64,000 nt of DNA from an uncultured Acidimicrobiales bacterium (GTDB taxonomy: Bacteria > Actinomycetota > Acidimicrobiia > Acidimicrobiales > SZUA-35): contig CALHFG010000022.1 in NCBI GenBank assembly GCA_938029215.1, forward strand, positions 62,001 to 126,000. Direction: 5' to 3'. How positions within the stretch are numbered: the first letter of the stretch is position 1; each line of letters starts with the position of its first letter. Below, one piece after another: positions 44,309-52,584 of the stretch. The notes under the pieces are model-generated. The model was not told the origin of the DNA. It saw only the letters and a list, made by a program, of their open reading frames with translations, and searched no databases. A program made the translations under genes and the position numbers.

Positions 44309-44530
44309 ATGTTCGACCCAAGATCCGGAGCAAAGAAGGTGGCCGCGCCCGTTACTGCGCGCATGGATAGGTACCTCGCTGCGATGATCGAGCAGATCCA
44401 GCAGGCAAAGCTGGAAATCTTGGCCGAGATCGCTGCCTCAGAGGCTCGCCAGTCCGAGCGACACTTTGTGCTGTCTTCGAGGCTGACGGCGATCGAGAGC
44501 GAGCTGCGCTCTCTGTCGGCGGAGAAATGA
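44309..44530 (+). CDS. Small coiled-coil protein (73 aa) coupled to glycosyltransferase
   Basis: No family was recognised. Residues 17-73 form one continuous helix with heptad spacing (MDRYLAAMIEQIQQAKLEIL, then SSRLTAIESELRSL). GGAGGG directly precedes the ATG as a ribosome-binding site, which is rare in this window. The stop overlaps the start of the 761-residue glycosyltransferase by four bases. A role as oligomerisation partner of that enzyme is inferred. Confidence 0.7.
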   Translation: MFDPRSGAKKVAAPVTARMDRYLAAMIEQIQQAKLEILAEIAASEARQSERHFVLSSRLTAIESELRSLSAEK

Positions 44531-46812
44531 CTTCCTATTTCGATCTTCTCGGCGCACAAAACCGCGACCACGGGGAACGGGGAATTGCTCGGCTCATTTC
44601 TCAGTTGGCACTGGCGTTAGAGCGGTCACATCCCACGGCGATCGATCGATACATCGTGCATCCGCACCTGCCTGTCCCACAATCGCTTGAGCCGCTCTAT
44701 GCAACGGGAAAGTTGGTGAGAAGCGATCTCATCGACGAGCGGCCATCATCTGGTGGCACATTCATCGCTGGCTCGGTTGTTGAGCTTGAAGAATCGATGC
44801 AAACGGTGCTGCCTTCTTGGGCTCGTGGATCGAATTGGCAAAGCTACGCAATTCTGTTCGATCTGATTCCGCTTCGATTCAGTGACCGGTATCTCTCGGA
44901 CCACACCCTGCGGTCCCGGTATCTCGACCGGATCGCCGGCTATGGGCTCTTCGACCGTCTACTCCCGATTTCGGCAACGAGCGAGGCCGATGCCGTTGAA
45001 CTCATCAATTTCCCATCCAACCGCCAGACGGTGATTTACGCCGGTGTCGACGATCGGTTCCGGCCAGCTGGACCGGGCACAGAACGTCCGTCGATCGACG
45101 GCCTGAGGGATGGGTACGTGCTCTTTCCAACCGGCATGGACTGGCGCAAGAATGTGGACCGGACGATTGAGGCCTATGCCGCTCTGGCGGTGGAGGTGCG
45201 GGAAAATCATCAACTTGTGCTGGCGTGCCGCCTGGACCCTTGGATGGTCGAGGCGCTTCAAGAACAAGCTCATCGGCTAGGAATCGCGCCGGATCAACTT
45301 CTGTTGCCGGGGTATCTCGATGATGGTGACCTGGTCTCGTTGTATCAACATGCCGCGCTGGCGATCTTTCCGTCGCTCTATGAAGGGTTTGGCTTACCCG
45401 TTCTGGAGGCGATGCAGTGCGGAACCCCCACCATCTGCGCCGACAACTCCAGTTTGCGAGAGGTTCAGACAGCGGCCGAAGCCAGGTTCGACGCAGGCTC
45501 GACCGAGTCGATTACTGACGCCCTGCACCGAGCGCTGACCGATTCGACGCTCCGAGACCGACTTCTCCAACACCCGGTCCCGGACTTCTCGTGGGAGCGC
45601 TCTGCCTCCCTCCTGGTAGGAGCGCTTGGAACGGAGCCGTCAGCACCGCAGCGGGCACGTCTCGCCATCGTCAGTCCGGTGCCTCCCCAGCCGTCGGGTA
45701 TCGCCAACTACACCGGTCGCCTTGCCCGCGAACTGTCAAAGTTGGTTGATGTCACGGTGTTTTCATCAGTCAATGAGGAGGAGGGCGACGTCGACTTTGA
45801 CCCGATCGAGGGCGTCACGGTTCGAGCGCTAGACGAGCTGGCTGACCTTCACTACGGCGGCCAGCCGTTTGATCGCATCCTTTACATGATGGGCAACTCT
45901 CGCTTCCACGCGCAGGGAATGGCGTCGCTTCGTCGCACCGGTGGCGCTGTTCTATTCCATGACGCACGGTTCACTGGCCTCTACAACGAGATGTATCGGT
46001 TATCGCCAGAGAGTTTCGGTTCTGAACACGTTGGTGCAAAACTCGCTGCGCTGTATCCCGATCGGTACCGACCAGCGGTGAGCGAGAGCCATACGATCGC
46101 GCCGGAGCAGGCCCACCGCTTTGGGATTCAGATGTCTATCGAGATCGCTGGTGCGGCTTCGCACCGGTTCTGTCACAGCGACTACGCCGCGCGCTCGATC
46201 CACATCGATAGCGGTACGACGGTTCGTCACCTGTTCGACCTGCCATTGCCGGCCCGAGAGTCGGTCGGGCCCCTGCGTCGAGATGACTTGGTTAGTGCCT
46301 TCGGAATTGTTGATCCATTGAAACAGCCCGGGCGACTTGTCGAGGCCATGGGGCTCCTTGGACGGCCATCGCTCACGCTGAGATTTGTAGGAGACTGCGA
46401 CCGAGCGCTGGAGCAGACACTTCGCGACAAGGCTGAACTTCTTGGGGTTACCGTCGAGTTCACCGGATATGTATCCGAAGACGAGCTACTGGCTCAGCAG
46501 CAGCTAACGGCGATCGCGGTTCAGCTGAGAGCACATTCAAACGGCGAAAGCTCAGGAGCGTTGGCAGAGCTATTGGCTGCTCAAACGCCCACCATTGCCA
46601 CGAGGATTGGTGCGCTCGCAGAGTTGCCAGCCGATGCGGTTCGGTTCGTCGAGCCCGACGCGCCAGCTTCTGAGATAGCGCGAGCGCTGGGTGAGCTGCT
46701 CGATGACCCCCACGCAACGTTGCGAATGCAAGAGGCAGCACGTCGATATGCGGAGTCGAATAGCTACGAGGCGGCTGCCCAGGCCTTGGCTCGAGCACTT
46801 GATCTCATCTAG
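44527..46812 (+). CDS. Tandem GT4 glycosyltransferase (two GT-B modules)
   Basis: A 761-residue protein with two complete GT4-type modules. Module 1 (about 1-370) has FPTGMDWRKNVDRTIEAY and the donor-site SLYEGFGLPVLEAMQCGTPTI in two joined blocks. Module 2 (about 378-760) opens ARLAIVSPVPPQPSGIANYTG and ends with SNGESSGALAELLAAQTPTI. The tandem build resembles bifunctional O-antigen mannosyl- or rhamnosyltransferases that build the repeat unit. It is translationally coupled to the small coiled-coil protein upstream and converges on rfbA. Confidence 0.9.
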   Translation: MTSYFDLLGAQNRDHGERGIARLISQLALALERSHPTAIDRYIVHPHLPVPQSLEPLYATGKLVRSDLIDERPSSGGTFIAGSVVELEESMQTVLPSWARGSNWQSYAILFDLIPLRFSDRYLSDHTLRSRYLDRIAGYGLFDRLLPISATSEADAVELINFPSNRQTVIYAGVDDRFRPAGPGTERPSIDGLRDGYVLFPTGMDWRKNVDRTIEAYAALAVEVRENHQLVLACRLDPWMVEALQEQAHRLGIAPDQLLLPGYLDDGDLVSLYQHAALAIFPSLYEGFGLPVLEAMQCGTPTICADNSSLREVQTAAEARFDAGSTESITDALHRALTDSTLRDRLLQHPVPDFSWERSASLLVGALGTEPSAPQRARLAIVSPVPPQPSGIANYTGRLARELSKLVDVTVFSSVNEEEGDVDFDPIEGVTVRALDELADLHYGGQPFDRILYMMGNSRFHAQGMASLRRTGGAVLFHDARFTGLYNEMYRLSPESFGSEHVGAKLAALYPDRYRPAVSESHTIAPEQAHRFGIQMSIEIAGAASHRFCHSDYAARSIHIDSGTTVRHLFDLPLPARESVGPLRRDDLVSAFGIVDPLKQPGRLVEAMGLLGRPSLTLRFVGDCDRALEQTLRDKAELLGVTVEFTGYVSEDELLAQQQLTAIAVQLRAHSNGESSGALAELLAAQTPTIATRIGALAELPADAVRFVEPDAPASEIARALGELLDDPHATLRMQEAARRYAESNSYEAAAQALARALDLI

Positions 46813-46830
46813 ATCGTGCAGCAGTGATCT

Positions 46831-47706
46831 TCAAACGAGGCGACGGTCCACCAGGTTGAGGAGATACTCCCCGTAGCCACTCTTGAGCAGTGGCTGCGCC
46901 GCCGCTCGCAGCTGGTCGTCATCGAGCCAACCCATCTCCCAGCTGATTTCTTCAAGACATGCGATCTTCTTGGCCTGTCGTTTTTCGATCACTCGCACGA
47001 ACTCACCAGCCTCAACGAGCGAGTCGAACGTACCAGTATCGAGCCAGGCGACCCCGCGGCTGAGCTGGGTGACGTTCAATTGCCCCTGCTCCAGATAGGT
47101 CTGGTTCACCGCCGTGATCTCTAGCTCTCCGCGACCTGACGGTTTGACAGCCTTGGCGATATCGGTGATCTGCGAGTCGAAGAAGTACAGACCTGTGACC
47201 GCCCAGTTCGACTTAGGTACAGCCGGCTTTTCTTCAATGGATGTAGCTCGTCCGTGATCGTCGAATGTGATCACTCCGTATCGTTCCGGGTCCCGGACCT
47301 GTTGCGCAAAGACGTTTGCACCGTTGCGGATCTCTGCAGCCGTCGACAACTGCTTGCTCATCCCTTCGCCGTAAAACAAGTTGTCGCCGAGGGCCAGCGC
47401 GCATCCCTGACCTTCGATGAAGTCCTCGCCGATTATGAAGGCTTGGGCCAAGCCATCGGGGCTGGGCTGCACTGCGTAGGAGAGATTGATCCCGAATCGG
47501 GACCCATCGCCGAGGAGCCTCCTGAACGACGCGGCGTCCTCAGGTGTTGTGATGATCAACTGGTCACGGATTCCGGCCAGCATGAGCGTGCTGATCGGGT
47601 AGTAGATCATGGGCTTGTCATACACCGGTAGCAGTTGCTTCGAGGCGGCAAGTGTCAATGGGTGCAGGCGGCTGCCGGTACCGCCGGCCAGGATGATCCC
47701 CTTCAT
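46831..47706 (-). CDS. rfbA: Glucose-1-phosphate thymidylyltransferase
   Basis: The first enzyme of dTDP-sugar synthesis, joining glucose-1-phosphate and dTTP. The 291-residue length is standard. The nucleotide-binding [11 protein letters not shown] motif is at 8-18, with [22 protein letters not shown] and EEKP following. The ATG overlaps the rfbB stop by four bases, so rfbB and rfbA are co-translated. Confidence 0.97.
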   Translation of the reverse strand: MKGIILAGGTGSRLHPLTLAASKQLLPVYDKPMIYYPISTLMLAGIRDQLIITTPEDAASFRRLLGDGSRFGINLSYAVQPSPDGLAQAFIIGEDFIEGQGCALALGDNLFYGEGMSKQLSTAAEIRNGANVFAQQVRDPERYGVITFDDHGRATSIEEKPAVPKSNWAVTGLYFFDSQITDIAKAVKPSGRGELEITAVNQTYLEQGQLNVTQLSRGVAWLDTGTFDSLVEAGEFVRVIEKRQAKKIACLEEISWEMGWLDDDQLRAAAQPLLKSGYGEYLLNLVDRRLV

Positions 47707-48746
47707 TCCGCAGACCCTAGGCGTGTGCCTGCGTAGCGACCCGCCAGTATTGGTTCCCAGTAGTCGTCATTGTCCAGATACCACTGCACCGTGTCGCGGA
47801 GTCCATCTTCAAACGAGCGGGACGGCTTCCAGCCCAGTCGGTTGGTTGTGGTTTCAAAGTCGATGGCGTAGCGATGATCGTGGCCGGGTCGGTCGGTGAC
47901 GTAGGTAATGAGGTTCCGTCGAGGAGCCTCCCCAGAACCAGCGACGGCATCGACGAGGTCACAGATCATGTGGACGACGTCGATGTTGGTGCGCTCGGCA
48001 TCACCGCCGAAGAGATAGGTCGAGCCGGCCTGTCCCTCGATGGCAGCCTGGAGGAGGCCCTCGGCGTGATCCTCCACGTGGATCCAATCGCGGATGTTGT
48101 CGCCCTTGCCATAAACGGGCAGCGGCTCGCCGTTGAGAGCCTTGATCACCATAAGTGGGATGAGCTTCTCGGGGAACTGGAACGGGCCGTAGTTGTTCGA
48201 ACAATTCGTGACAACGACCGGGAAGTCATAGGTATGAAACCAGGCTCGAGCGAAGTGGTCTGAGGCCGCCTTGCTCGCTGAATAGGGCGATCGAGGATCA
48301 TACGAAGTTGTTTCGCAGAACGGTTCGTCGTCCAGAGTCAATGATCCAAAGACTTCATCGGTGCTGATATGGACGAACCGGAACTGCTCGTTGGGGTGAG
48401 CTGTGAGCCACCGTTGCGCCTCCTGCAGCATCACCGTTGTACCAACCACGTTGGTCCTTACAAATTCAGCCGGGCCATCGATGCTGCGATCCACGTGGCT
48501 TTCGGCGGCGAGGTGCATTACTCGGTCTGGGAAGAAGTCTTCGAACGCTTGTCGAACTGCTCCGTCGTCGCAAATATCGACCGTTCGGTGTTCATAGAGA
48601 TCTGAGTCGGCCACCGACGCGACCGTTCTTGGATCGCCGGCGTAGGTCTGGAGGTCGAGGTTGAGGACGGTGTGCCCAGCCTGAACAGCTTGTCGAACGA
48701 CGGCTGACCCTATGAAGCCAAGGCCGCCGGTTAGAAGGATTCTCAC
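47703..48746 (-). CDS. rfbB: dTDP-glucose 4,6-dehydratase
   Basis: The second enzyme of the dTDP-sugar pathway, a short-chain dehydrogenase-fold NAD enzyme. GGLGFIGS (7-14) binds [14 protein letters not shown] carries the Thr-Asp-Glu catalytic residues and [10 protein letters not shown] the Tyr-Lys pair. The 347-residue length is normal. GTG 48746 has CATACT six bases upstream. It is followed by rfbA with a four-base overlap. Confidence 0.97.
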   Translation of the reverse strand: MRILLTGGLGFIGSAVVRQAVQAGHTVLNLDLQTYAGDPRTVASVADSDLYEHRTVDICDDGAVRQAFEDFFPDRVMHLAAESHVDRSIDGPAEFVRTNVVGTTVMLQEAQRWLTAHPNEQFRFVHISTDEVFGSLTLDDEPFCETTSYDPRSPYSASKAASDHFARAWFHTYDFPVVVTNCSNNYGPFQFPEKLIPLMVIKALNGEPLPVYGKGDNIRDWIHVEDHAEGLLQAAIEGQAGSTYLFGGDAERTNIDVVHMICDLVDAVAGSGEAPRRNLITYVTDRPGHDHRYAIDFETTTNRLGWKPSRSFEDGLRDTVQWYLDNDDYWEPILAGRYAGTRLGSAE

Positions 48747-48773
48747 CGTCTGAGTATGGCGTACCCGTGTCCG

Positions 48774-49706
48774 TTAGTCGGGGAGGGAGCTAAGACTCTG
48801 GATCTCGTCGTTCGCCCGGCGGATGGCTTCGTCGACGAGGTCATGCCCGGTCAGTTCCACCAGCCCGTCGGTTGTGGTGCGACGGTGGTAGTGCAGGATC
48901 TTGGGGGGTTGAAGGTCGGGCGGAAAGACACTCCCGAGATGGGTGGGCAGGTTCCACGACTGGTCTAACAGTTCCACCTGAAGATCAAGATCAGATAGCG
49001 CGAGACACGCCGCAACTTGGTCCACATGGACCGCAAATGCACCCAGGAGGTGGGACCGGTCCAGCATCCAGGTTGCCCATTTCGCCCAGGATGATGCGAA
49101 CGGGGCCAGATCGACCCGGTTGATCACATAGAGACCACCGTTGAGGTTTCCTAACAGGGTGGGTTCTGGCGCCGGCAGCGAGGGTGGGGGGTCCAGCTTG
49201 GCGTGCACAAACACGTTGTGCAGAACTTCCAAGGGCGGGTTGGCGAGGTCGACGCGTTTCCCTGCGATCGACCCCGCCGGTGGAGAAGTGGTTGTGGGGT
49301 CGTTCATGATGAGCATGTCGGTGTCGAGCAGGGCGACGCGCTCAACGGTTGCCGGCAGGTGTTTCGCCAACGACAGAGCGCCTGCGATTTTGTTGCAATG
49401 AGGTGAGCGAGAATCAAATGGCTCGATCGGCACGACCCGAGCGCCCTTCGATTCCACGAGTTGGATGCTTGGACTGTTGGTCGGGCTGATCACATGAATC
49501 ACGAGACGCTCGGCCGGGACACCTGCGCATTCGGTTGCGGAGACAAACCATCGCACAAGCTCTTGCTGAAAGATGGGTTGGGTATCGACAACGCACGAGA
49601 GCAACGGGCCTGAACCGTGGTGATGCTGAGGCCGAGCCGGAAAAGCCCAAGCCCTGGGGCGAAGGGCTCGAGCAAAGCGCTGAGCCAGCCCAGACGAATC
49701 CGACAT
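48774..49706 (-). CDS. Glycosyltransferase-like protein with DTD motif (GT8-like fold)
   Basis: A 310-residue protein with the GT-A pattern: LSCVVDTQPIFQQE at the start, VALLDTDMLIMND near residue 143 (DxD-type metal site) and LNGGLYVINR near 200, a common GT8/GT77-type acceptor-side motif. A C-terminal KILHYHRR histidine could be the last metal ligand. ATG 49706 follows CACACT by six bases and is preferred over the in-frame start at 49751. It is divergent from the sulfotransferase gene. The donor and acceptor are unknown. Confidence 0.75.
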   Translation of the reverse strand: MSDSSGLAQRFARALRPRAWAFPARPQHHHGSGPLLSCVVDTQPIFQQELVRWFVSATECAGVPAERLVIHVISPTNSPSIQLVESKGARVVPIEPFDSRSPHCNKIAGALSLAKHLPATVERVALLDTDMLIMNDPTTTSPPAGSIAGKRVDLANPPLEVLHNVFVHAKLDPPPSLPAPEPTLLGNLNGGLYVINRVDLAPFASSWAKWATWMLDRSHLLGAFAVHVDQVAACLALSDLDLQVELLDQSWNLPTHLGSVFPPDLQPPKILHYHRRTTTDGLVELTGHDLVDEAIRRANDEIQSLSSLPD

Positions 49707-49831
49707 TTCACGAGTGTGGCGGGTCGGAGGCGCCATGGGGTTGATGGTCATTCGGTCTAGGCGTATCGCAGACTACTGTTGAAAGCTGCTGACCTGTACC
49801 GGGTTCGGCTCGGGCGATCCAAAGGAGAGGC

Positions 49832-50977
49832 GTGTCGTCGCAACGACCAACAAATGCGGTTGTCGTCGCCGGAATGCACCGTAGTGGAACGTCACTTGTC
49901 ACTCGCCTTTGTTCTCTCTGGGGACTCGAACTTCCGCAAGATGACATAGGTGCTCGCCGAGGAAACGAACGTGGGCATTGGGAATCGCTCGCCGTTATCG
50001 AGCTGAACGAATGGCTGCTTCGCGAGGCAAAGGCGAGCTGGTTCGACATGGTCATTCCCGATCCCATGCCCGTCAGCGATGCGGTGGCTCAACGGTTTTC
50101 CGACACGCTTGCTACAGCGTTCGGTCCTGCCGACAACATCCTGGTAAAGGACCCGCGAATTACCAAGCTCACCGGCACCTGGGTTGACGCTCTCGCAGAG
50201 CTTGGGGTCGAACAGTCGTACCTTTTGGTTGTTCGGAACCCCTTGGAGGTTGCCGAATCGCTTCTCGTGCGTGACTCGATTCCTCGTGAACAGGGGGCGC
50301 TGTTGTGGTTGCTCTCGGTTCTCAACACCGAGCTCGCGACCCGCGAACAATCGAGGGCCATCGTCGATTTCGGTGACGTTCTTGCAGATTGGTTTGGTGC
50401 CCTGAATCCAATTGCGACCCGACTGTTTCCGGACACAGAACACGTGGTTGTCGATCGGACGCTCGGGGAGCAGACCGTGGACCCAGGGCTCCGTCATCAC
50501 GTGGTAGATGACCAACTCACCGCCGAGCTCGGAGACTGGGTTGACCGGGCGTACCGGGCCTTACGCGAACTTACGGTTGATGATGGATCGATCGCGGCGT
50601 GCAAAGACCTCGATGAGTTACGTCGGGAGGTTGCGGCCGCTGGTCCGCTGCTGCGGTCGAGCCTGCCGACGGTTGAGGGCGAGCTACGTCACGAACTCGC
50701 GGGTCTGCGGGGGCAGCTTCGGGACGATGCTGTTGCGCTCGAGAAATCCGTGGCCGACACCGAACGGGCTGATGCAAAGGTGGCCGAGCTAGAGGCTCAA
50801 ATCCTGGAACATAGACGAGCCGAACGAAGCTGGGAGACTACGCGCCTCATGCTTGAGGACCGCAGTGCACGGCTCGAAGCGGTCGAGTCATCTCGCTCCT
50901 GGAGGCTGGCCTGGACCCTGCTCGCCCCGTACCGTCGGTTGCGGATGCTACGAAGTCGATCGCTGCCGGACAGGTAA
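49832..50977 (+). CDS. Sulfotransferase family protein with C-terminal coiled coil
   Basis: A 381-residue PAPS-dependent sulfotransferase-like protein. The 5'-phosphosulfate loop is GMHRSGTSLVTRL (14-26), and the 3'-phosphate region is probably LLVVRNPLEVAESL near residue 130. Residues about 255-370 form a coiled coil rich in R, E and L, ending with a basic tail. GTG 49832 has AAGGAGAGG just upstream. Its end overlaps the convergent GT2 gene by 30 bases. Sulfation of the exported polysaccharide is the likely purpose; the coiled coil may attach it to the assembly complex. Confidence 0.85.
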   Translation: MSSQRPTNAVVVAGMHRSGTSLVTRLCSLWGLELPQDDIGARRGNERGHWESLAVIELNEWLLREAKASWFDMVIPDPMPVSDAVAQRFSDTLATAFGPADNILVKDPRITKLTGTWVDALAELGVEQSYLLVVRNPLEVAESLLVRDSIPREQGALLWLLSVLNTELATREQSRAIVDFGDVLADWFGALNPIATRLFPDTEHVVVDRTLGEQTVDPGLRHHVVDDQLTAELGDWVDRAYRALRELTVDDGSIAACKDLDELRREVAAAGPLLRSSLPTVEGELRHELAGLRGQLRDDAVALEKSVADTERADAKVAELEAQILEHRRAERSWETTRLMLEDRSARLEAVESSRSWRLAWTLLAPYRRLRMLRSRSLPDR

Positions 50978-52399
50978 CCCCTGCACAACATCCCAGACTC
51001 GCAATGGTGTAGAACGCGAGGCTGCTTGGCGCGAGGCGATGAAAGAAGGCAGCGGCGGCGGGTACTCGTTTGGTGCTGGCGCGGTATGTCCCGGATGGTC
51101 CCAGAAGTCGTTTCGCAGCTCCCGACCCCAGATTCGTTCGAGCAGCTCGTACTCCTCGGGGGCAGCAGCGGGCGTGCGCGTGGCGGACTCGAAGTGGATG
51201 AATGCCTTGGTTCGGTCGGCTACGGTCCGCCACCCGCTCCCAAGCAGCCGGAGGCATAGGTCGACATCGTTAAAGTTCGCCGGAAAGCGACCATCGAACC
51301 CGCCGACTGAATGGAACTTCCGGGCTTCGACCGCCAGGCAGGCTCCCGTGACTGCGAGACAATTCTGGGTCACCAACAACGCGTCCTCTACCCCGGTCAA
51401 GGCGGCGTTGAGGCGCGCATACCGATGCCCAGGTATGCCGTCTCTCGACCAGATTCCCGCATGCTGCAATCGTCGGTCTTCGAACAGGAGCTGAGGTCCG
51501 ACGGCACCAATCTGGGGATCGATGCAATACCGAAGGAGCGTTGACAACCACTCCGATTCCAGGCACTCGGTGTCGTCATTCACGAATACCAGGACTTCAC
51601 CGGACGCATGGGCGGCACCCAGGTTGCATGCTTTGGAGAAGTTGAACGGCATTTGGTTCTTAATGATTCGCACGTGACTGAAACGTTTCAGCGGAGCAAG
51701 CACTGCGTCGTCACACGTACGATCTTGGACGACGATGACCTCGAACCGCTGGTGGGCTGTGAGTTGCACAATCGATTCGACCGCCTGCTGCACAAGCACA
51801 CGATCCTGTCCGTTGAGGCTCATTCGGCCACCCGCCGTTGGGATGATGATCGATGCCGACGTTCGGTGCGTATCCGGGAGGTCTCGAGCGCTGGTTGCTG
51901 GGCTCGACGACCGCGTTGCGACGCCGTTGGCTAACACACGGGGGAGATGAGCGATTGTGGCGGCGGCGCCGACCGCCGCTGATCGGACTGTGGAGACGGG
52001 CTGCGATGCAGGTAGTCGTTGGAGCGTGCTCGCCGAGAACCACACGCCGTTGCCGAGATAGTCCTGCTGCTCGAATCGTTCCGGAGACCATGCCGGCTTG
52101 AGATGTACTCGCTCTGTGGCCCCATCGTCTCGGAGGATCTCGTCGGAGTAAATGAGATCAGGCATCGGATCCGTCAGGGCATTCACTAAATCGCTGACCG
52201 CGGTCGAGTCGAACGATGTGGACGAGCGTGCAATCGCTACATAGTTCGCCCTCGCTTCGCCTTGTGCTTTGTGCACCTCGGCCAGTGATGCGTTTGCGCT
52301 CAGGGTCTGATGATGCCACGCATGAGATGATTGCTGCTGGAGACTGGTGACCAGTGCAGAGGAGTCGTCCGCCTCACCGAGTTCAAGAAAGAGAATCAC
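50948..52399 (-). CDS. GT2 family glycosyltransferase
   Basis: A 483-residue GT-A enzyme. The N-terminal 200 residues are a divergent, GT-like module with a FxSDE-type LIYSDEILRD segment. The catalytic GT2 domain follows with ASIIIPTAGG, VFVNDDTECLESEW (DD metal site) and GAVGPQLLFEDRRLQHAG, the layout of O-antigen/rhamnan glycosyltransferases. Start choice: GTG 52399 overlaps the stop of the preceding small gene in a GTGA arrangement, which is preferred over the in-frame start at 52459. Confidence 0.88.
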   Translation of the reverse strand: MILFLELGEADDSSALVTSLQQQSSHAWHHQTLSANASLAEVHKAQGEARANYVAIARSSTSFDSTAVSDLVNALTDPMPDLIYSDEILRDDGATERVHLKPAWSPERFEQQDYLGNGVWFSASTLQRLPASQPVSTVRSAAVGAAATIAHLPRVLANGVATRSSSPATSARDLPDTHRTSASIIIPTAGGRMSLNGQDRVLVQQAVESIVQLTAHQRFEVIVVQDRTCDDAVLAPLKRFSHVRIIKNQMPFNFSKACNLGAAHASGEVLVFVNDDTECLESEWLSTLLRYCIDPQIGAVGPQLLFEDRRLQHAGIWSRDGIPGHRYARLNAALTGVEDALLVTQNCLAVTGACLAVEARKFHSVGGFDGRFPANFNDVDLCLRLLGSGWRTVADRTKAFIHFESATRTPAAAPEEYELLERIWGRELRNDFWDHPGHTAPAPNEYPPPLPSFIASRQAASRSTPLRVWDVVQGLPVRQRSTS

Positions 52400-52584
52400 C
52401 GGCGTAGGAGACGACGCATCCGCCGCGGACCAGCCGCTGTTGACTTGCCGGCTCGACATCGAGCGAGTTCCTCACCTATGCCTCGAAGTTCGTCGAGCTG
52501 GGCGAGTGCCGAATACAACTCGAGGTTGAGCCGTTCCACTTCCGCCAGCGCGTCGGCGTGCGACATTGGCTCAGACGGACTCAT
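52396..52584 (-). CDS. Very small coiled-coil protein (62 aa) between two glycosyltransferase genes
   Basis: ATG 52584 overlaps the stop of the methyltransferase-glycosyltransferase gene (ATGA), and its own stop overlaps GTG 52399 of the next gene (GTGA). Residues 8-42 (ADALAEVERLNLELYSALAQ and LDELRGIGEEL) are a helical heptad pattern, followed by a strongly basic tail RRMRRLLRR. Frame continuity and double coupling support a real gene. The function is unknown; bridging the two neighbouring enzymes is inferred. Confidence 0.6.
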   Translation of the reverse strand: MSPSEPMSHADALAEVERLNLELYSALAQLDELRGIGEELARCRAGKSTAAGPRRMRRLLRR

